This document shows positions 7,125-15,469 of a stretch of 58,451 nt of DNA, piece after piece. Positions within the stretch are counted from its first letter, which is position 1. Every line of letters begins with the position of its first letter. The position numbers and the translations under genes were made by a program. Source of the DNA: JAENVT01 sp031424145 (GTDB lineage: Bacteria > Actinomycetota > Acidimicrobiia > Acidimicrobiales > Ilumatobacteraceae); assembly GCA_031424145.1 (NCBI GenBank), contig JANPGV010000221.1, forward strand, positions 1 to 58,451. The letters are read 5' to 3'. The notes under the pieces were generated by a model. That model was given only the letters and a program-made list of their open reading frames with translations. It did not search any database and was not told the origin of the DNA.

Positions 7125-8363
7125 ATGGAGCGCTACAAGGGAACCGTTGATACCGTGCACCAAATGTCGGGGGTGTCGGATCATGACGGCCTCTACATCC
7201 CAGGCAGCAGCGCGCCAATCCCTCACGACGCCGCAGACAGCCCGCCCACGAGCAGGAAGACGACGTGGTCAGACGTACCGTGGCGGACCATTGTTGCTTC
7301 GGTGGCAGTCGTCGTCACGACGTATGCACTGCTGCTCTTGCTGCTCGCCACCGTCCGGATCCTGACGTGGGTTGCGATCGCCGGCTTCATGGCGGTCGTC
7401 CTTGCACCACTCGTCAGTCGCCTGGAGCGCCGCCTCGGAGGACGCCGCACCGTGGCCACCGGCGCCGTCGTGTTCGGCACACTGCTGGTGTTGGCCGGCG
7501 TGATCGCGTTGTTCATCATGCCGGTCAGAACGCAGCTGGTGAACATCATCACGGATCTGCCGGGGACCGTGCACCAGGCCGCCGACGGCAAGGGTCCGGT
7601 CGGCAACATCGTCCACAAGCTGCACATCGAGAGCTACGTCAAGGACAATGAAGCCAAACTGGCCAGCGCCGCCAACCGGCTCAGCGACTCGTCGTTCGAG
7701 GAGCTGCAAACGGTGGCCAGCGCGGCGTTTGCGTTCATCACCATCACCTTGCTGACCTTCCTGTTCCTCAGCCAGTCTGCGTCGATCGCCCGAGCCACGC
7801 AGGGCTTGATCCCATACAGACGACGCGCCTCTGCGCAACGAATCGCCACAGATGCCGCCGCCGCAGTCAGCGGCTACGTCATCGGCAACCTGATCATCAG
7901 CCTCATCGCGGGCGTTGCCGCCTTCGGTTGCCTGGTGGCCCTGGGTGTGCCCAGCCCGGTTGTGCTGGCATTGTTCGTTGCCGTTGCCGACCTGATCCCC
8001 CTCGTGGGGGCGACGCTCGGCGCCGCGGTCTGCGTGATCGCGGCATACCTGCACTCGCCGACGGCCGGGATCGTCTCCATCGTCTTCTTTGTCGTGTACC
8101 AGCAGATCGAGAACGGCGTCCTGTATCCGTGGATAATGGCCCGGAAGGTCAACGTCAACCCGCTCGGGATACTCCTCAGCGTGTTGTTGGCAGTCGAGGT
8201 CTTCGGGATGCTCGGAGCATTGCTGGCGGTGCCCGTGTCCGGTGCCCTTCTGGTGGTCTTCACAGCAGTGCGTCAGGAGCGACAACGCGAACAACTCGTG
8301 CTCCCCGACAACTTCGCCGAGGACGTCGAGTTCGCGCACACACACGAAAGCTCATCTCCGTAG
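7125..8363 (+). CDS. AI-2E family (UPF0118) transporter
   Basis: 412 residues. After a hydrophilic N-terminus of about 55 residues there are two to three helices, a periplasmic or cytoplasmic segment (about 120-190) and then the conserved C-terminal membrane block. That block contains VPSPVVLALFVAVADLIPLVGATLG near 275-300 and the QQIENGVLYPWIMARKVNVNPL loop. Members include the AI-2 exporter TqsA and Na+/H+ antiporters, so the substrate cannot be stated. Several starts are possible (ATG 7125, GTG 7158, ATG 7164); the first is given, but AAGGGA at 7137 would serve the later ones. The tail is acidic and His/Glu-rich. Confidence 0.88.
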   Translation: MERYKGTVDTVHQMSGVSDHDGLYIPGSSAPIPHDAADSPPTSRKTTWSDVPWRTIVASVAVVVTTYALLLLLLATVRILTWVAIAGFMAVVLAPLVSRLERRLGGRRTVATGAVVFGTLLVLAGVIALFIMPVRTQLVNIITDLPGTVHQAADGKGPVGNIVHKLHIESYVKDNEAKLASAANRLSDSSFEELQTVASAAFAFITITLLTFLFLSQSASIARATQGLIPYRRRASAQRIATDAAAAVSGYVIGNLIISLIAGVAAFGCLVALGVPSPVVLALFVAVADLIPLVGATLGAAVCVIAAYLHSPTAGIVSIVFFVVYQQIENGVLYPWIMARKVNVNPLGILLSVLLAVEVFGMLGALLAVPVSGALLVVFTAVRQERQREQLVLPDNFAEDVEFAHTHESSSP

Positions 8364-8469
8364 CCGCACTGTCGATTTTCGTGTTCGTGATTCGTGGACG
8401 CTGAGCCAAGGCGGCCCGGTGCAGTCGGCGCGTGATCGTATGACGGACATCACATCAAACATCGACGAA

Positions 8470-8505
8470 TTGACTTGACCGGTATAGTAACGGTGGTACT
8501 ATACC
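8470..8505 (+). promoter_or_regulatory. Promoter with an overlapping perfect inverted repeat
   Basis: A perfect inverted repeat with 9-bp arms (GGTATAGTA at 8481-8489, TACTATACC at 8497-8505) and a 7-base centre covers the spacer and -10 of a plausible promoter (TTGACC at 8475-8480, TACTAT at 8497-8502). This is the classic arrangement of a repressor operator. The regulator is unknown. Within 8364-8546 I see nothing else. Confidence 0.6.
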
Positions 8506-8549
8506 GATATAGCTACCGAACTGGGTAGCCCTGACAAGGAGTCACAGTG

Positions 8550-8771
8550 ATGGAATCATTCACCGCCCTCAACGATCTTTACCTGCGGTCCTCCGCTCAT
8601 CAGCTGGCGCAGAGCGCCCTTCCGAATGCTCCCGTCCTGGCCTATCGTGAGCCACGACGCCGCATCCGGCAGCTCTATTCTGCGATCCGGCCAGTGGGCC
8701 GGGGGAACTCTGCCGGGGCCCGTCGACCGGTCGCCGACATGCGGCCGGCGCGCTACAGCCACGAATGCTGA
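8550..8771 (+). CDS. Small Arg/Pro-rich protein of unknown function
   Basis: 73 residues from ATG 8550 (or GTG 8547), preceded by a good AAGGAG at 8536-8541. The N-terminal 25 residues look like an amphipathic helix (FTALNDLYLRSSAHQLAQSA). The rest is basic and proline-rich, probably disordered. I do not recognise a family. The strong ribosome site and the upstream promoter with a palindromic operator are the main arguments that it is a real gene. It is monocistronic as far as I can see; the LacI gene starts 43 bases later. Confidence 0.6.
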   Translation: MESFTALNDLYLRSSAHQLAQSALPNAPVLAYREPRRRIRQLYSAIRPVGRGNSAGARRPVADMRPARYSHEC

Positions 8772-8814
8772 TTCGCCCTAGGTTTCCCGGCCGATTTCAG
8801 ACCAGAATCTCTGG

Positions 8815-9867
8815 ATGGGCCGAGTGACACTGCAAACGATCGCTGATCGGGTCGGGGTGAGCCGGATGACGGTGTCGAACGCCTTCTCTCGGCCCGATCA
8901 ACTTTCGATCGAACTTCGCGGACGGATTCTCAGCGCGGCGGACGAGCTCGGGTACGCCGGTCCCGACCCATCGGCGCGGGCACTGGCCCGAGGCACCACA
9001 GGTGCCGTAGGCGTACTGCTGACCGATTCTCTGCGCGACGCGTTCACCGACGAGGTCGCGACGACCTTTCTCGGCGCGATCGCCGAGGAGCTGGCGCCCA
9101 CGGGGCTCGCCCTGACGCTGTTGTCGGCATCGGATCAACACAACATGATTCCGGCTCGCGACGTGCCGATGGACGGAGCGCTCGTCTACTCGTGCAACAC
9201 GGAGTCGACCGCAGTCGATTGGTTGATCCGTCGCAGGCTGCCGATCGTGTTCGTCGACCAGGTGCCCGCCTCCGGGATCCCCAGCATCAACATCGATGAC
9301 CGATCGGGTGCTCGGGCCGCTGCGCAGCACCTTGTCGATCTCGGACACCGCAAGGTCGGCATCATCAGCGCCAACATCGATGGCGGCGGCGGAATCGTCG
9401 CCGACCCGAACGCTGCTACCAATCACGTCACGCGGCAACGGATGCTCGGCTGGCTCGACGCACTGCATGCGGCTGGTATCGAGCCGACGGTCGTTCAGGA
9501 GGATCCTTCGAACGTCAGCGCCGAGCACGACGCCGCGCAGGTGCTCCTCGATCTGCCGGATCGCCCGACTGGAATCCTCTGTTTCAGTGACGTCATCGCG
9601 TATGGAGTGGTACAGGCCGCACTCGCACGTGGCCTCGCGGTCCCGGGCGACCTGTCCGTCGTCGGCTTCGACGACAGCCCACTGGCCAAACGCATGCGTC
9701 CGGCCTTGACGACCGTTCGCCAGGACGTGGCGGCCAAAGGCCACGCCGCGGCCGCAGCGTTGACCGCCGCGATCGGCCGATCGCGAAACGGCAGCACCAA
9801 GCGCGTCCGTAACGTGTTGCTTCCGACCGAGCTCATCGTTCGTGACAGCACGGCCAGGGCGGCTTAG
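8815..9867 (+). CDS. LacI family transcriptional regulator
   Basis: 350 residues. The N-terminal LacI helix-turn-helix is clear (TLQTIADRVGVSRMTVSNAFSRP, residues 5-27), followed by the hinge helix region and a periplasmic-binding-protein-like effector domain. The domain ends in the family motifs ILCFSDVIAYGVVQAA and LSVVGFDDSPLAKRMRPALTTVRQD. It probably binds a sugar or nucleoside-like ligand. The best nearby candidate target is the membrane protein gene at 10006, which has a palindrome in its leader. No sugar transport or catabolic gene is adjacent, so the effector is unknown. The ATG at 8815 lacks a clear ribosome site. Confidence 0.93.
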   Translation: MGRVTLQTIADRVGVSRMTVSNAFSRPDQLSIELRGRILSAADELGYAGPDPSARALARGTTGAVGVLLTDSLRDAFTDEVATTFLGAIAEELAPTGLALTLLSASDQHNMIPARDVPMDGALVYSCNTESTAVDWLIRRRLPIVFVDQVPASGIPSINIDDRSGARAAAQHLVDLGHRKVGIISANIDGGGGIVADPNAATNHVTRQRMLGWLDALHAAGIEPTVVQEDPSNVSAEHDAAQVLLDLPDRPTGILCFSDVIAYGVVQAALARGLAVPGDLSVVGFDDSPLAKRMRPALTTVRQDVAAKGHAAAAALTAAIGRSRNGSTKRVRNVLLPTELIVRDSTARAA

Positions 9868-9961
9868 CCAACCCGAGTCGCCGGCCGTTTAGCACACCCC
9901 GACCACTGCTTGCAAGTCCATCCGCGAGATTGTGCGTCCTCAGTGTTACTTTTTGGCGCGT

Positions 9962-9978
9962 CTGCACGACACGTGCAG
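9962..9978 (+). promoter_or_regulatory. Candidate operator upstream of the 10006 membrane gene
   Basis: A perfect palindrome, CTGCACG-ACA-CGTGCAG, lies 28 bases before the ATG at 10006, downstream of the LacI gene. It is in a position to block transcription or initiation. LacI operators are usually even-spaced with a central CG, so assignment to that regulator is only a guess. Confidence 0.4.
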
Positions 9979-10005
9979 CATTCAATGTGAGCTTGGGGGT
10001 CATAC

Positions 10006-10539
10006 ATGAATGCGAATGCAACGCAAGTCAGCACCGACGTCCGTTGGCGAAGATGGCTCGGCGAGCATCCCGTGCTCGGACCAGCGCTTGCCGGTCTCAT
10101 CGCTGTTCAGCTCGCCACCATCGTCGGCTACTACCTCAGAGGCATCGGCTTGCCGCAAGTGCCGTGGCCACTCTTCAACGGCGCGCTGTTCGCGCCCGCC
10201 GGCGAGTTCGGCAGTCCTGCGTCCTTCTTCGTCGGTCAGTCCATCCACATGGTCGACGGCGTCATCTTCGCCATCTTGTTCGTGGTGCTGGTGCGCTCGA
10301 AGATCCCTCTGCCGAACACGTACATGGGTAACGTCGGCAAGGGTCTGATCTACAGCATGGTCATGGCGGTCATCAGCGCCGGGTTCCTGGTGCCGTACGT
10401 GTACGCGCCGAAGTCGGGCTACGGAGTGTTCAGCTTCGGGACCCCAGACGGTTGGAAGCTGCCCTTGTCCATTCTGATCTTCCACGCGGTGTACGGCTAC
10501 TTCCTCGGCCTCTTGACGAGCACCGCCAACGGCGACTGA
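10006..10539 (+). CDS. Four-helix membrane protein of unknown function
   Basis: 177 residues with a short hydrophilic N-terminus and four predicted transmembrane helices (about 24-45, 70-100, 110-130 and 150-172). A soluble loop SGYGVFSFGTPDGWK precedes the last helix. I do not recognise the family. The ATG is preceded by a G-rich ribosome site (TTGGGGGT). The 137-base leader upstream contains a palindrome that may be an operator. A hairpin terminator begins 24 bases after the stop and is shared with the convergent DinB-fold gene. Confidence 0.8.
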   Translation: MNANATQVSTDVRWRRWLGEHPVLGPALAGLIAVQLATIVGYYLRGIGLPQVPWPLFNGALFAPAGEFGSPASFFVGQSIHMVDGVIFAILFVVLVRSKIPLPNTYMGNVGKGLIYSMVMAVISAGFLVPYVYAPKSGYGVFSFGTPDGWKLPLSILIFHAVYGYFLGLLTSTANGD

Positions 10540-10553
10540 CGGAACCGGGCGCG

Positions 10554-11207
10554 TCAGCGCATCGGCGTTGCGCCGACCGACGTCATCCGTCGGCGCAACG
10601 CCGGCAATCCTTCGCCGGCCAGTTCCTCGAGGCCGCCTGCGCGACCCGTGATGGCCGAGAGCATCGCCATGCCGGGACCGGTCACTTCCGGGCCGGCCCC
10701 ATGTGACCAGTCCACATCGGTAGCGACCAGCCGCAGTCCATCGATCCGCTTCTTGGTCCCAACCGGGAAGCTCGCCGTCTTGTACATCTCCAGGCACTCA
10801 ATGATCGCAGCAGGGTCCGTGTCACCGGCAAGACCCAACGGTCGGCGGATGTCATCACCGTGCACGACGATCTCACCCAACATCGTCTTCACCGGTGCCG
10901 GCGGATGATTGGTCGTGGTGAGGTGATTGCGCAGGCGAGCAATCAGTTCGTCAGTGGGTCGCAGCCCGGTGCTGCGCGCATCTCGGTCCATCATGTGGTT
11001 GAACCGAAAACCGTTCGCCGCCATTCGGGCCATGAAGTGCGGCGTGGTCTGCTCGGAGCCGAGCACGATGTGTGCCGCGGTTTCCCGGACCGACCATCCG
11101 CCGCACGATGAGGGTGCAGTCCATTGGGACGGGCTGAGCTTGCTCAAGGTGTCGGCCATGGCCGCTCGTTCGCTGTGGATCAGCCTCCAAGTCGCTGCGT
11201 CGTCCAT
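10554..11207 (-). CDS. Maleylpyruvate isomerase-like (DinB/MDMPI fold) protein
   Basis: 217 residues from the ATG at 11207, which follows AGGAGG at 9-base spacing. A reading frame reaching 11267 exists but has no ribosome site. The N-terminal half is the four-helix MDMPI/DinB fold: WTAPSSCGGWSVRETAAHIV around residues 30-50 is diagnostic, with the metal-ligand His in AAHIV. A second His lies in GEIVVHGDDIRRPLG. In actinobacteria this family includes mycothiol-dependent maleylpyruvate isomerases and many uncharacterised enzymes that use mycothiol as a cofactor. No aromatic catabolism genes are nearby, so the substrate is open. Confidence 0.88.
   Translation of the reverse strand: MDDAATWRLIHSERAAMADTLSKLSPSQWTAPSSCGGWSVRETAAHIVLGSEQTTPHFMARMAANGFRFNHMMDRDARSTGLRPTDELIARLRNHLTTTNHPPAPVKTMLGEIVVHGDDIRRPLGLAGDTDPAAIIECLEMYKTASFPVGTKKRIDGLRLVATDVDWSHGAGPEVTGPGMAMLSAITGRAGGLEELAGEGLPALRRRMTSVGATPMR
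10563..10603. terminator. Hairpin between convergent genes
   Basis: A perfect 15-bp stem (10563-10577 with 10589-10603) and an 11-base loop. It overlaps the last codons of the minus-strand gene ending at 10554 and lies just after the plus-strand gene ending at 10539. There is no T tract. Confidence 0.6.
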
Positions 11208-11345
11208 GGCGTGTGGCCTCCTGTGATTGCGGCGCCCGTCGGGCACGTTCCTCAGTCCGACGAACAACCGTCACCAATTTCGACAGCGTCGCAACAACCT
11301 TTTGTCGAGACGACGTGGAGTCCGCGGCAAGGTAAAGTCGGTTTC

Positions 11346-12086
11346 ATGACTCTGCCCGAGATCGCAAGCCGTGACGAGTGGCGCAAAGCCCGGGTCACAC
11401 TGCTCGCAGATGAGAAGGCCATGACGAAGGCCCGCGATGCCCTCAGCACCAAGAGGCGAATGCTGCCCATGGTCCGAATCGAGAAGAACTACCGATTCGA
11501 CGGGCCCGATGGCTCGGTGAGCTTGCTCGACATCTTCGACGGTCATCGACAACTCATCATCCAACACTTCATGTTCGATCCGAGCTGGGAGGACGGCTGT
11601 TCGAGTTGTACGGCCGGCGCCGACGAGCTGTCCGCGGGATTGCTGCGCCACCTCGGCGCTCGAGACACCGCGTTCGCCGTCGTCTCGCGTGCCCCCCTCG
11701 AGAAGCTGGAACGCTATAGGAAGAAGCGCGGGTGGGACTTCCGTTGGTATTCATCGTTCGGCAGTGACTTCAACTACGACTTCCACGTCAGCCTCGATCC
11801 GTCGGTAGCGCAGGTCGAATACAACTTCCGTGGGCCCGACGAATTGAAGGCTCATGGCGCCGAGTGGATCCTCGAAGGCCCCAGCGAGCAACCGGGGTAC
11901 AGCACCTTCATCGCCCAGGACGGCGAGGTGTTCCACACGAACTCGGTCTTCGCTCGTGGAACCGAGTGGTTGGGCGGCTCGTATGCGTTCCTCGACCTCA
12001 CCGTGCTGGGCCGTCAGGAAGACTGGGAAGAGCCGGAGGGCCGCGCCGACAACGCGCGTGGACCGGTTCCCGATTTCGCCAACTGA
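11346..12086 (+). CDS. DUF899 family thioredoxin-fold protein
   Basis: 246 residues, starting MTLPEIASRDEWRKAR at ATG 11346. The pattern is typical of DUF899: YRFDGPDGSVSLLDIFDGHRQLIIQHFMFDP, then a Cys-rich loop DGCSSCTAG near residue 83, then RGWDFRWYSSFGSDFNYDF. The fold is thioredoxin-like and the CxxC may be redox active, but the physiological role is not established. The frame is open back to 11124, which overlaps the divergent gene's promoter region, so the shorter start is used. It is transcribed divergently from the MDMPI-fold gene. Confidence 0.9.
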   Translation: MTLPEIASRDEWRKARVTLLADEKAMTKARDALSTKRRMLPMVRIEKNYRFDGPDGSVSLLDIFDGHRQLIIQHFMFDPSWEDGCSSCTAGADELSAGLLRHLGARDTAFAVVSRAPLEKLERYRKKRGWDFRWYSSFGSDFNYDFHVSLDPSVAQVEYNFRGPDELKAHGAEWILEGPSEQPGYSTFIAQDGEVFHTNSVFARGTEWLGGSYAFLDLTVLGRQEDWEEPEGRADNARGPVPDFAN

Positions 12087-12106
12087 GCCCGCTACACCTC
12101 GACGGG

Positions 12107-13051
12107 TCAGCCGGACAGCGCGGCCACGAACTCGTCGATCATTCGGCGAGTGATCGGTTGGGTAAGGAACTCCTCGACCCGGCCGGCGTTGTGTTGCTGC
12201 TCGGCGGAGAGAGCCGGGTCAAGCCATCGGCGACACGAGATCTCTCCGATGTGCGCGAGCTGGGCGATGATCATGGAGAACGTTCCCGGGCTCGTGACAC
12301 GTCCGGGGCCGCTGGCGTCGATGTACGAGTCGTACAAGGCTCGGGCGCGACCCATGTCGCCGCAGCTGAACTCGAAGAGGACCAGACCCATTTCCTGACT
12401 GGGATCGGCAAGGCCGCTGTTCTCCCAATCGATCACGCACAACGAACCCGACGGCGTACGCAACAGGTTGTCGGCGAAGAGGTCGCGATGACACGTCTGC
12501 AGATTCGTCGGCCATTCCAGCAACTCCTCGAGCGCAACAAGCTCGTCGCGTTGCTCGGACAGTGCCTCGGCGAAACCCGCACCCGCGGCCCCGAGCCGGC
12601 CGATGAGATCGTCCCACGCATCGGCACCGACCGGGTCGGTGTACCACGGATCGACGGGGTTCCGGCCGATGTAGCGGACGCCGTGGATGGACGCGACGAC
12701 ACGACCTACTGTCGTCGGGTCCAGGCGAGGGTCCCGCTGCAGGAGGTCGACCCACTCGTACACGCGCACGGTCGCCGCGCCGAGGTCGGCCATCACGTTG
12801 CCCGCAGTCGTTCGCACGACCCTCGGCATAGGTACGCCTTGGGCGAGCGCGGCGTCCTGGAAGAAGGCGTCGTCATCGACTTCATCCTGCGATGGCCGCT
12901 CGAACGGTTCCTTCACTGCCCAGGCGCCCAGCGCGGTCGTCAACCGCCAGACCTGACCGACTTCGCCTCGCGCCACGGGACCTGAGAGCAGCGCAGCATC
13001 TCCGAGTTGGAACAGATCGGCGATCGCGACAGCGTCGCCAGCGTCCAGCAT
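12107..13051 (-). CDS. Aminoglycoside phosphotransferase (APH) fold kinase
   Basis: 314 residues of APH/choline-kinase fold. The catalytic loop is CHRDLFADNLL (catalytic Asp within HRD, metal Asn), followed by the metal Asp motif CVIDWENSGLADP. An N-terminal nucleotide-binding region contains AVKEPFERP with the Lys that contacts ATP. Members phosphorylate small molecules such as aminoglycosides, choline or homoserine; the substrate here is unknown and resistance should not be assumed. The ATG overlaps the stop of the flavin oxidoreductase gene by one base (TGATG), placing it in a MarR-LLM-APH operon. Confidence 0.88.
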   Translation of the reverse strand: MLDAGDAVAIADLFQLGDAALLSGPVARGEVGQVWRLTTALGAWAVKEPFERPSQDEVDDDAFFQDAALAQGVPMPRVVRTTAGNVMADLGAATVRVYEWVDLLQRDPRLDPTTVGRVVASIHGVRYIGRNPVDPWYTDPVGADAWDDLIGRLGAAGAGFAEALSEQRDELVALEELLEWPTNLQTCHRDLFADNLLRTPSGSLCVIDWENSGLADPSQEMGLVLFEFSCGDMGRARALYDSYIDASGPGRVTSPGTFSMIIAQLAHIGEISCRRWLDPALSAEQQHNAGRVEEFLTQPITRRMIDEFVAALSG

Positions 13052-14064
13052 CAGTCGTGGCCGATCCAGTGCTCGGCGAGCAGTTCGATGCTACGGATGC
13101 GTGCCGACAGGTCGTACGCAACGGACGTGACCATCAGCTCATTCGCGCCTGTGCGATCGACCAGCTCTTCCAGCTCCCTGACCACGGTCGAGATCTCCCC
13201 GACGATCCGGCTGCTGGGCAACCGATCAGCCTGTTCGAGATCCGGATCCACAGATGCGTCCTGTGGCGACGGCAGGCGGATGAACCGACCCGTACGACGC
13301 CCGAGCGCGGTCAAACGCCCCGGAGCCGAATGCCAATCGGCCTCTTCCTTCGAATCGGCGGCCAGGACGTTGGCCGTGACGATCATGTAGGGCTTGTCGA
13401 GCACGACCGAGGGCTGGAACGTGTGGCGGTACAGCTCAGTGGCCTGCATCGTTCCGCCCGTGTCGAAGTGGTGGGCGAAGGCAAACGGCAGACCGAGGTT
13501 GCCGGCCAGCTGGGCGCTGTAACCGCTGGACCCGAGCAGAAAGATCTGCGGGGACGTCGATGCAACCGGCGTCGCCCGGAATTGGCTCCACAAACCTGTC
13601 GAGGTGCGCGGATCGCCAAGCAAGCCCATCAGGTCGAGAAAGTCGCGCGGGAAGTCCTCTTCGCCCTGCAACGGAGCCGATCGCCGCAACACCGCAGCTG
13701 TGCGTTGATCGGTACCTGGCGCGCGACCAATTCCCAGGTCGATCCGTCCGGGATGAAGCTCCTCCAACATGGCGAACTGTTCGGCGATGACCAGCGGTGC
13801 GTGGTTCGGCAACATCACACCGCCCGAACCGACGCGAATGTTGGAGGTGACCGCAGCGAGATGGGCGATCAGGACCGCGGGTGAGGTGCAGGCCACACTC
13901 GGCATGTTGTGGTGCTCGGCGACCCAGATGCGGGTGTACCCGAGTTCGTCGGCACGCTTGGCCAAAGCCGTAGTGGTCCGAAGGGAATCACCACTGGATT
14001 GACCATCGTTGAGCACGGACAGGTCGAGGACGGAGCGTCGCACTGGTTCCTTCACACTCGGCAC
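13051..14064 (-). CDS. LLM class flavin-dependent oxidoreductase (luciferase-like)
   Basis: 337 residues of the bacterial luciferase-like monooxygenase fold. Recognisable blocks are LGYTRIWVAEHHNMPSVA near 41-58, the strand with IRVGSGGVMLPNHAPLVIAEQFAMLEELHPGRIDLGIGRAPGTD near 80-123, and a late SRIVGEISTVVRELEEL. It most resembles the MsnO8-type group of F420- or FMN-dependent oxidoreductases. The cofactor cannot be told from motifs alone; in actinobacteria either is possible. It lies 5 bases after the MarR gene and overlaps the APH gene by one base, so the three are one operon, probably MarR-controlled. Confidence 0.9.
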   Translation of the reverse strand: MPSVKEPVRRSVLDLSVLNDGQSSGDSLRTTTALAKRADELGYTRIWVAEHHNMPSVACTSPAVLIAHLAAVTSNIRVGSGGVMLPNHAPLVIAEQFAMLEELHPGRIDLGIGRAPGTDQRTAAVLRRSAPLQGEEDFPRDFLDLMGLLGDPRTSTGLWSQFRATPVASTSPQIFLLGSSGYSAQLAGNLGLPFAFAHHFDTGGTMQATELYRHTFQPSVVLDKPYMIVTANVLAADSKEEADWHSAPGRLTALGRRTGRFIRLPSPQDASVDPDLEQADRLPSSRIVGEISTVVRELEELVDRTGANELMVTSVAYDLSARIRSIELLAEHWIGHD

Positions 14065-14069
14065 GACGG

Positions 14070-14564
14070 TCAGGATCCGCCTTCGTCACACGGTTTCGAC
14101 TCCATCGCGCCGACCAACGTCGTCAGCGTTGCGCGAAGGGTGCTTCGCTCCGTCGGCGACAACTCGTCGAAGAGCCCGCTGATCTCGACCAACCTCGGGA
14201 CCAACGACTTGTCGGCGGCCAGTTGACCCTCGGCGGTGAGCTCCAGCAGAGTGGCCCGCCGGTCGCTGGGGTGCGCGACACGGCGAAGCAGACCGTCGCT
14301 CTCCAGTGAGTCGGCCACAGCGGTGAGGTTGCGGGCGCTGAGCCCGAGCGCATCCGCCAGCGTCTTCATCTTTGCCGGGCCTTGGCAGTGAAGGGCTTCG
14401 AGGACACGGAGCCGTGGATAGGTGAAGCCACCCGGGGTACGCGAATCGAGCCAGCGAAGGAAACACCTCGAGAACCGAGCTGACAGCTCCATCAGCTCAC
14501 GATGGGGCAGATCGAGCGATGCATCGTCGTTGCTATGGGGCACTGCCGCTACATCGAAACTCAT
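14070..14564 (-). CDS. MarR family transcriptional regulator
   Basis: 164 residues. The winged helix is clear: KMKTLADALGLSARNLTAVADSLESDGLLRRVAHPSDRRATLLELTAEG, with the family-typical wing DRRATLLELT near residues 102-111. The frame is open to 14660, but the ATG at 14564 places the start where MarR proteins normally begin. It is the first gene of an operon with a flavin oxidoreductase and an APH-fold kinase. It is divergent from yceI, so it probably controls itself and perhaps yceI from the 127-base intergenic region. Confidence 0.9.
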   Translation of the reverse strand: MSFDVAAVPHSNDDASLDLPHRELMELSARFSRCFLRWLDSRTPGGFTYPRLRVLEALHCQGPAKMKTLADALGLSARNLTAVADSLESDGLLRRVAHPSDRRATLLELTAEGQLAADKSLVPRLVEISGLFDELSPTERSTLRATLTTLVGAMESKPCDEGGS

Positions 14565-14603
14565 GCCCTCACGATACCGGATCACCGAACCTAAGAGAAT
14601 GTG

Positions 14604-14632
14604 TTGTTGGTGATACTTACGAACGGTACTAT
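14604..14632 (+). promoter_or_regulatory. Candidate yceI promoter
   Basis: TTGTTG at 14604-14609, a 17-base spacer, TACTAT at 14627-14632, 59 bases before the yceI ATG. TAC(T)TACG-like direct repeats (TACTTACG at 14615, TACTATTACG at 14627) overlap the -10. The GGTACTAT core also occurs in the operator at 8481-8505. Confidence 0.4.
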
Positions 14633-14691
14633 TACGGCATTCTGTTATCGACAGGACCAATCACATCCAAAACCCGACATAGGAGCACATC

Positions 14692-15246
14692 ATGCTTGCA
14701 ACCCTCCCCCTCACGGCCGGAACCTGGACGTTCGATCCGAATCATTCCGGGGTCAACTTCAAGGTCCGTCACCTCGGGCTGACCAACGTACGCGGACGCT
14801 TCAACGGTGTCGACGCCTGGCTCGAGGTCGGCGAGGATGTGGCCAGCACCCGGTTCGGCGCCTCGATCGACATCGCCTCGATCGACACCAACCAGGCTGA
14901 CCGCGATGCCCACCTTCGCTCGACCGACTTCTTCGCTGCGGACCAACACCCGACCATGACATTCGCGTCGACGGCTATTCGTGAGCTCGGCAGCGACGAG
15001 TACGAGGCCGATGGGGATCTCACGATCAACGGCATCACCCGGCCGGTCACGCTCGCGGTCGAGTTCAGTGGAGCGATCGTGCATCCGGGCGACGGGCAGC
15101 TGCACAGCGGCTTCATCGGGACTGCGCAGATCGTGCGCGACGACTTCGGCATCGACTTCAACATGCCTCTCGGCATCGACAAGTTCGCACTCGGCAAGAA
15201 GATCGACATCGACATCGACGTGCAGTTCGTCGCGCCGAAGGCTTGA
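14692..15246 (+). CDS. YceI family protein
   Basis: 184 residues, YceI/lipocalin-like beta barrel. Family landmarks are GTWTFDPNHSGVNFKVRHLGLTNVRGRF at the N-terminus, the block with DAHLRSTDFFAADQHPTMTF and the ending FALGKKIDIDIDVQFVA. YceI proteins bind polyprenoid or other hydrophobic ligands. This copy has no signal peptide, so it is probably cytoplasmic, as is common in actinobacteria. The ATG follows TAGGAG at ideal spacing. It is divergent from a MarR gene, a recurrent arrangement for redox or envelope stress genes. Confidence 0.93.
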   Translation: MLATLPLTAGTWTFDPNHSGVNFKVRHLGLTNVRGRFNGVDAWLEVGEDVASTRFGASIDIASIDTNQADRDAHLRSTDFFAADQHPTMTFASTAIRELGSDEYEADGDLTINGITRPVTLAVEFSGAIVHPGDGQLHSGFIGTAQIVRDDFGIDFNMPLGIDKFALGKKIDIDIDVQFVAPKA

Positions 15247-15272
15247 GCCGCGGCCGCCAGCGCCGAAACTCG

Positions 15273-15404
15273 TCAGGACTTCGGCGGCGGAGTTTTCTTC
15301 TTCTGATCTCCCGGGAGGTTTTCCGGACGATCGATGAACTCTCCGCCGCTGGAGTCGTCGTCAACCGGTTGAGGTTCTGACTCTTCGCCTCGTTGCCTCG
15401 TCAT
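15273..15404 (-). CDS. 43-residue hydrophilic protein with a SigB-type promoter
   Basis: 43 residues rich in Glu, Asp, Gln, Pro and Lys, probably fully disordered, ending in QKKKTPPPKS. No known family. A longer frame starts at 15512, but its first 36 residues overlap two promoters and the UspA start, so ATG 15404 is chosen. The argument that it is real is its promoter. GTTT, 16 bases, GGGTAC ends 10 bases before the ATG, which would give a leaderless or nearly leaderless transcript. There is no convincing Shine-Dalgarno, in keeping with that. It is divergent from the UspA gene, which has its own SigB-type promoter. Confidence 0.55.
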   Translation of the reverse strand: MTRQRGEESEPQPVDDDSSGGEFIDRPENLPGDQKKKTPPPKS

Positions 15405-15414
15405 GCCCGAATCG

Positions 15415-15440
15415 GTACCCCAGCGAGACGTCGGGCAAAC
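15415..15440 (-). promoter_or_regulatory. SigB/SigF-type promoter, minus strand
   Basis: Minus strand: GTTT (complement of 15437-15440), 16 bases, GGGTAC (complement of 15415-15420). It lies 10 bases from the ATG of the 43-residue protein. Confidence 0.65.
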
Positions 15441-15469
15441 GTCAGCGCACGTTCTGACGACGGCGCCGC

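Noticed and set aside
12432..13019. Idea that the APH-fold protein is an antibiotic resistance determinant
   Set aside because: The fold is shared with many metabolic kinases, and the operon context (MarR, flavin oxidoreductase) gives no resistance clue.
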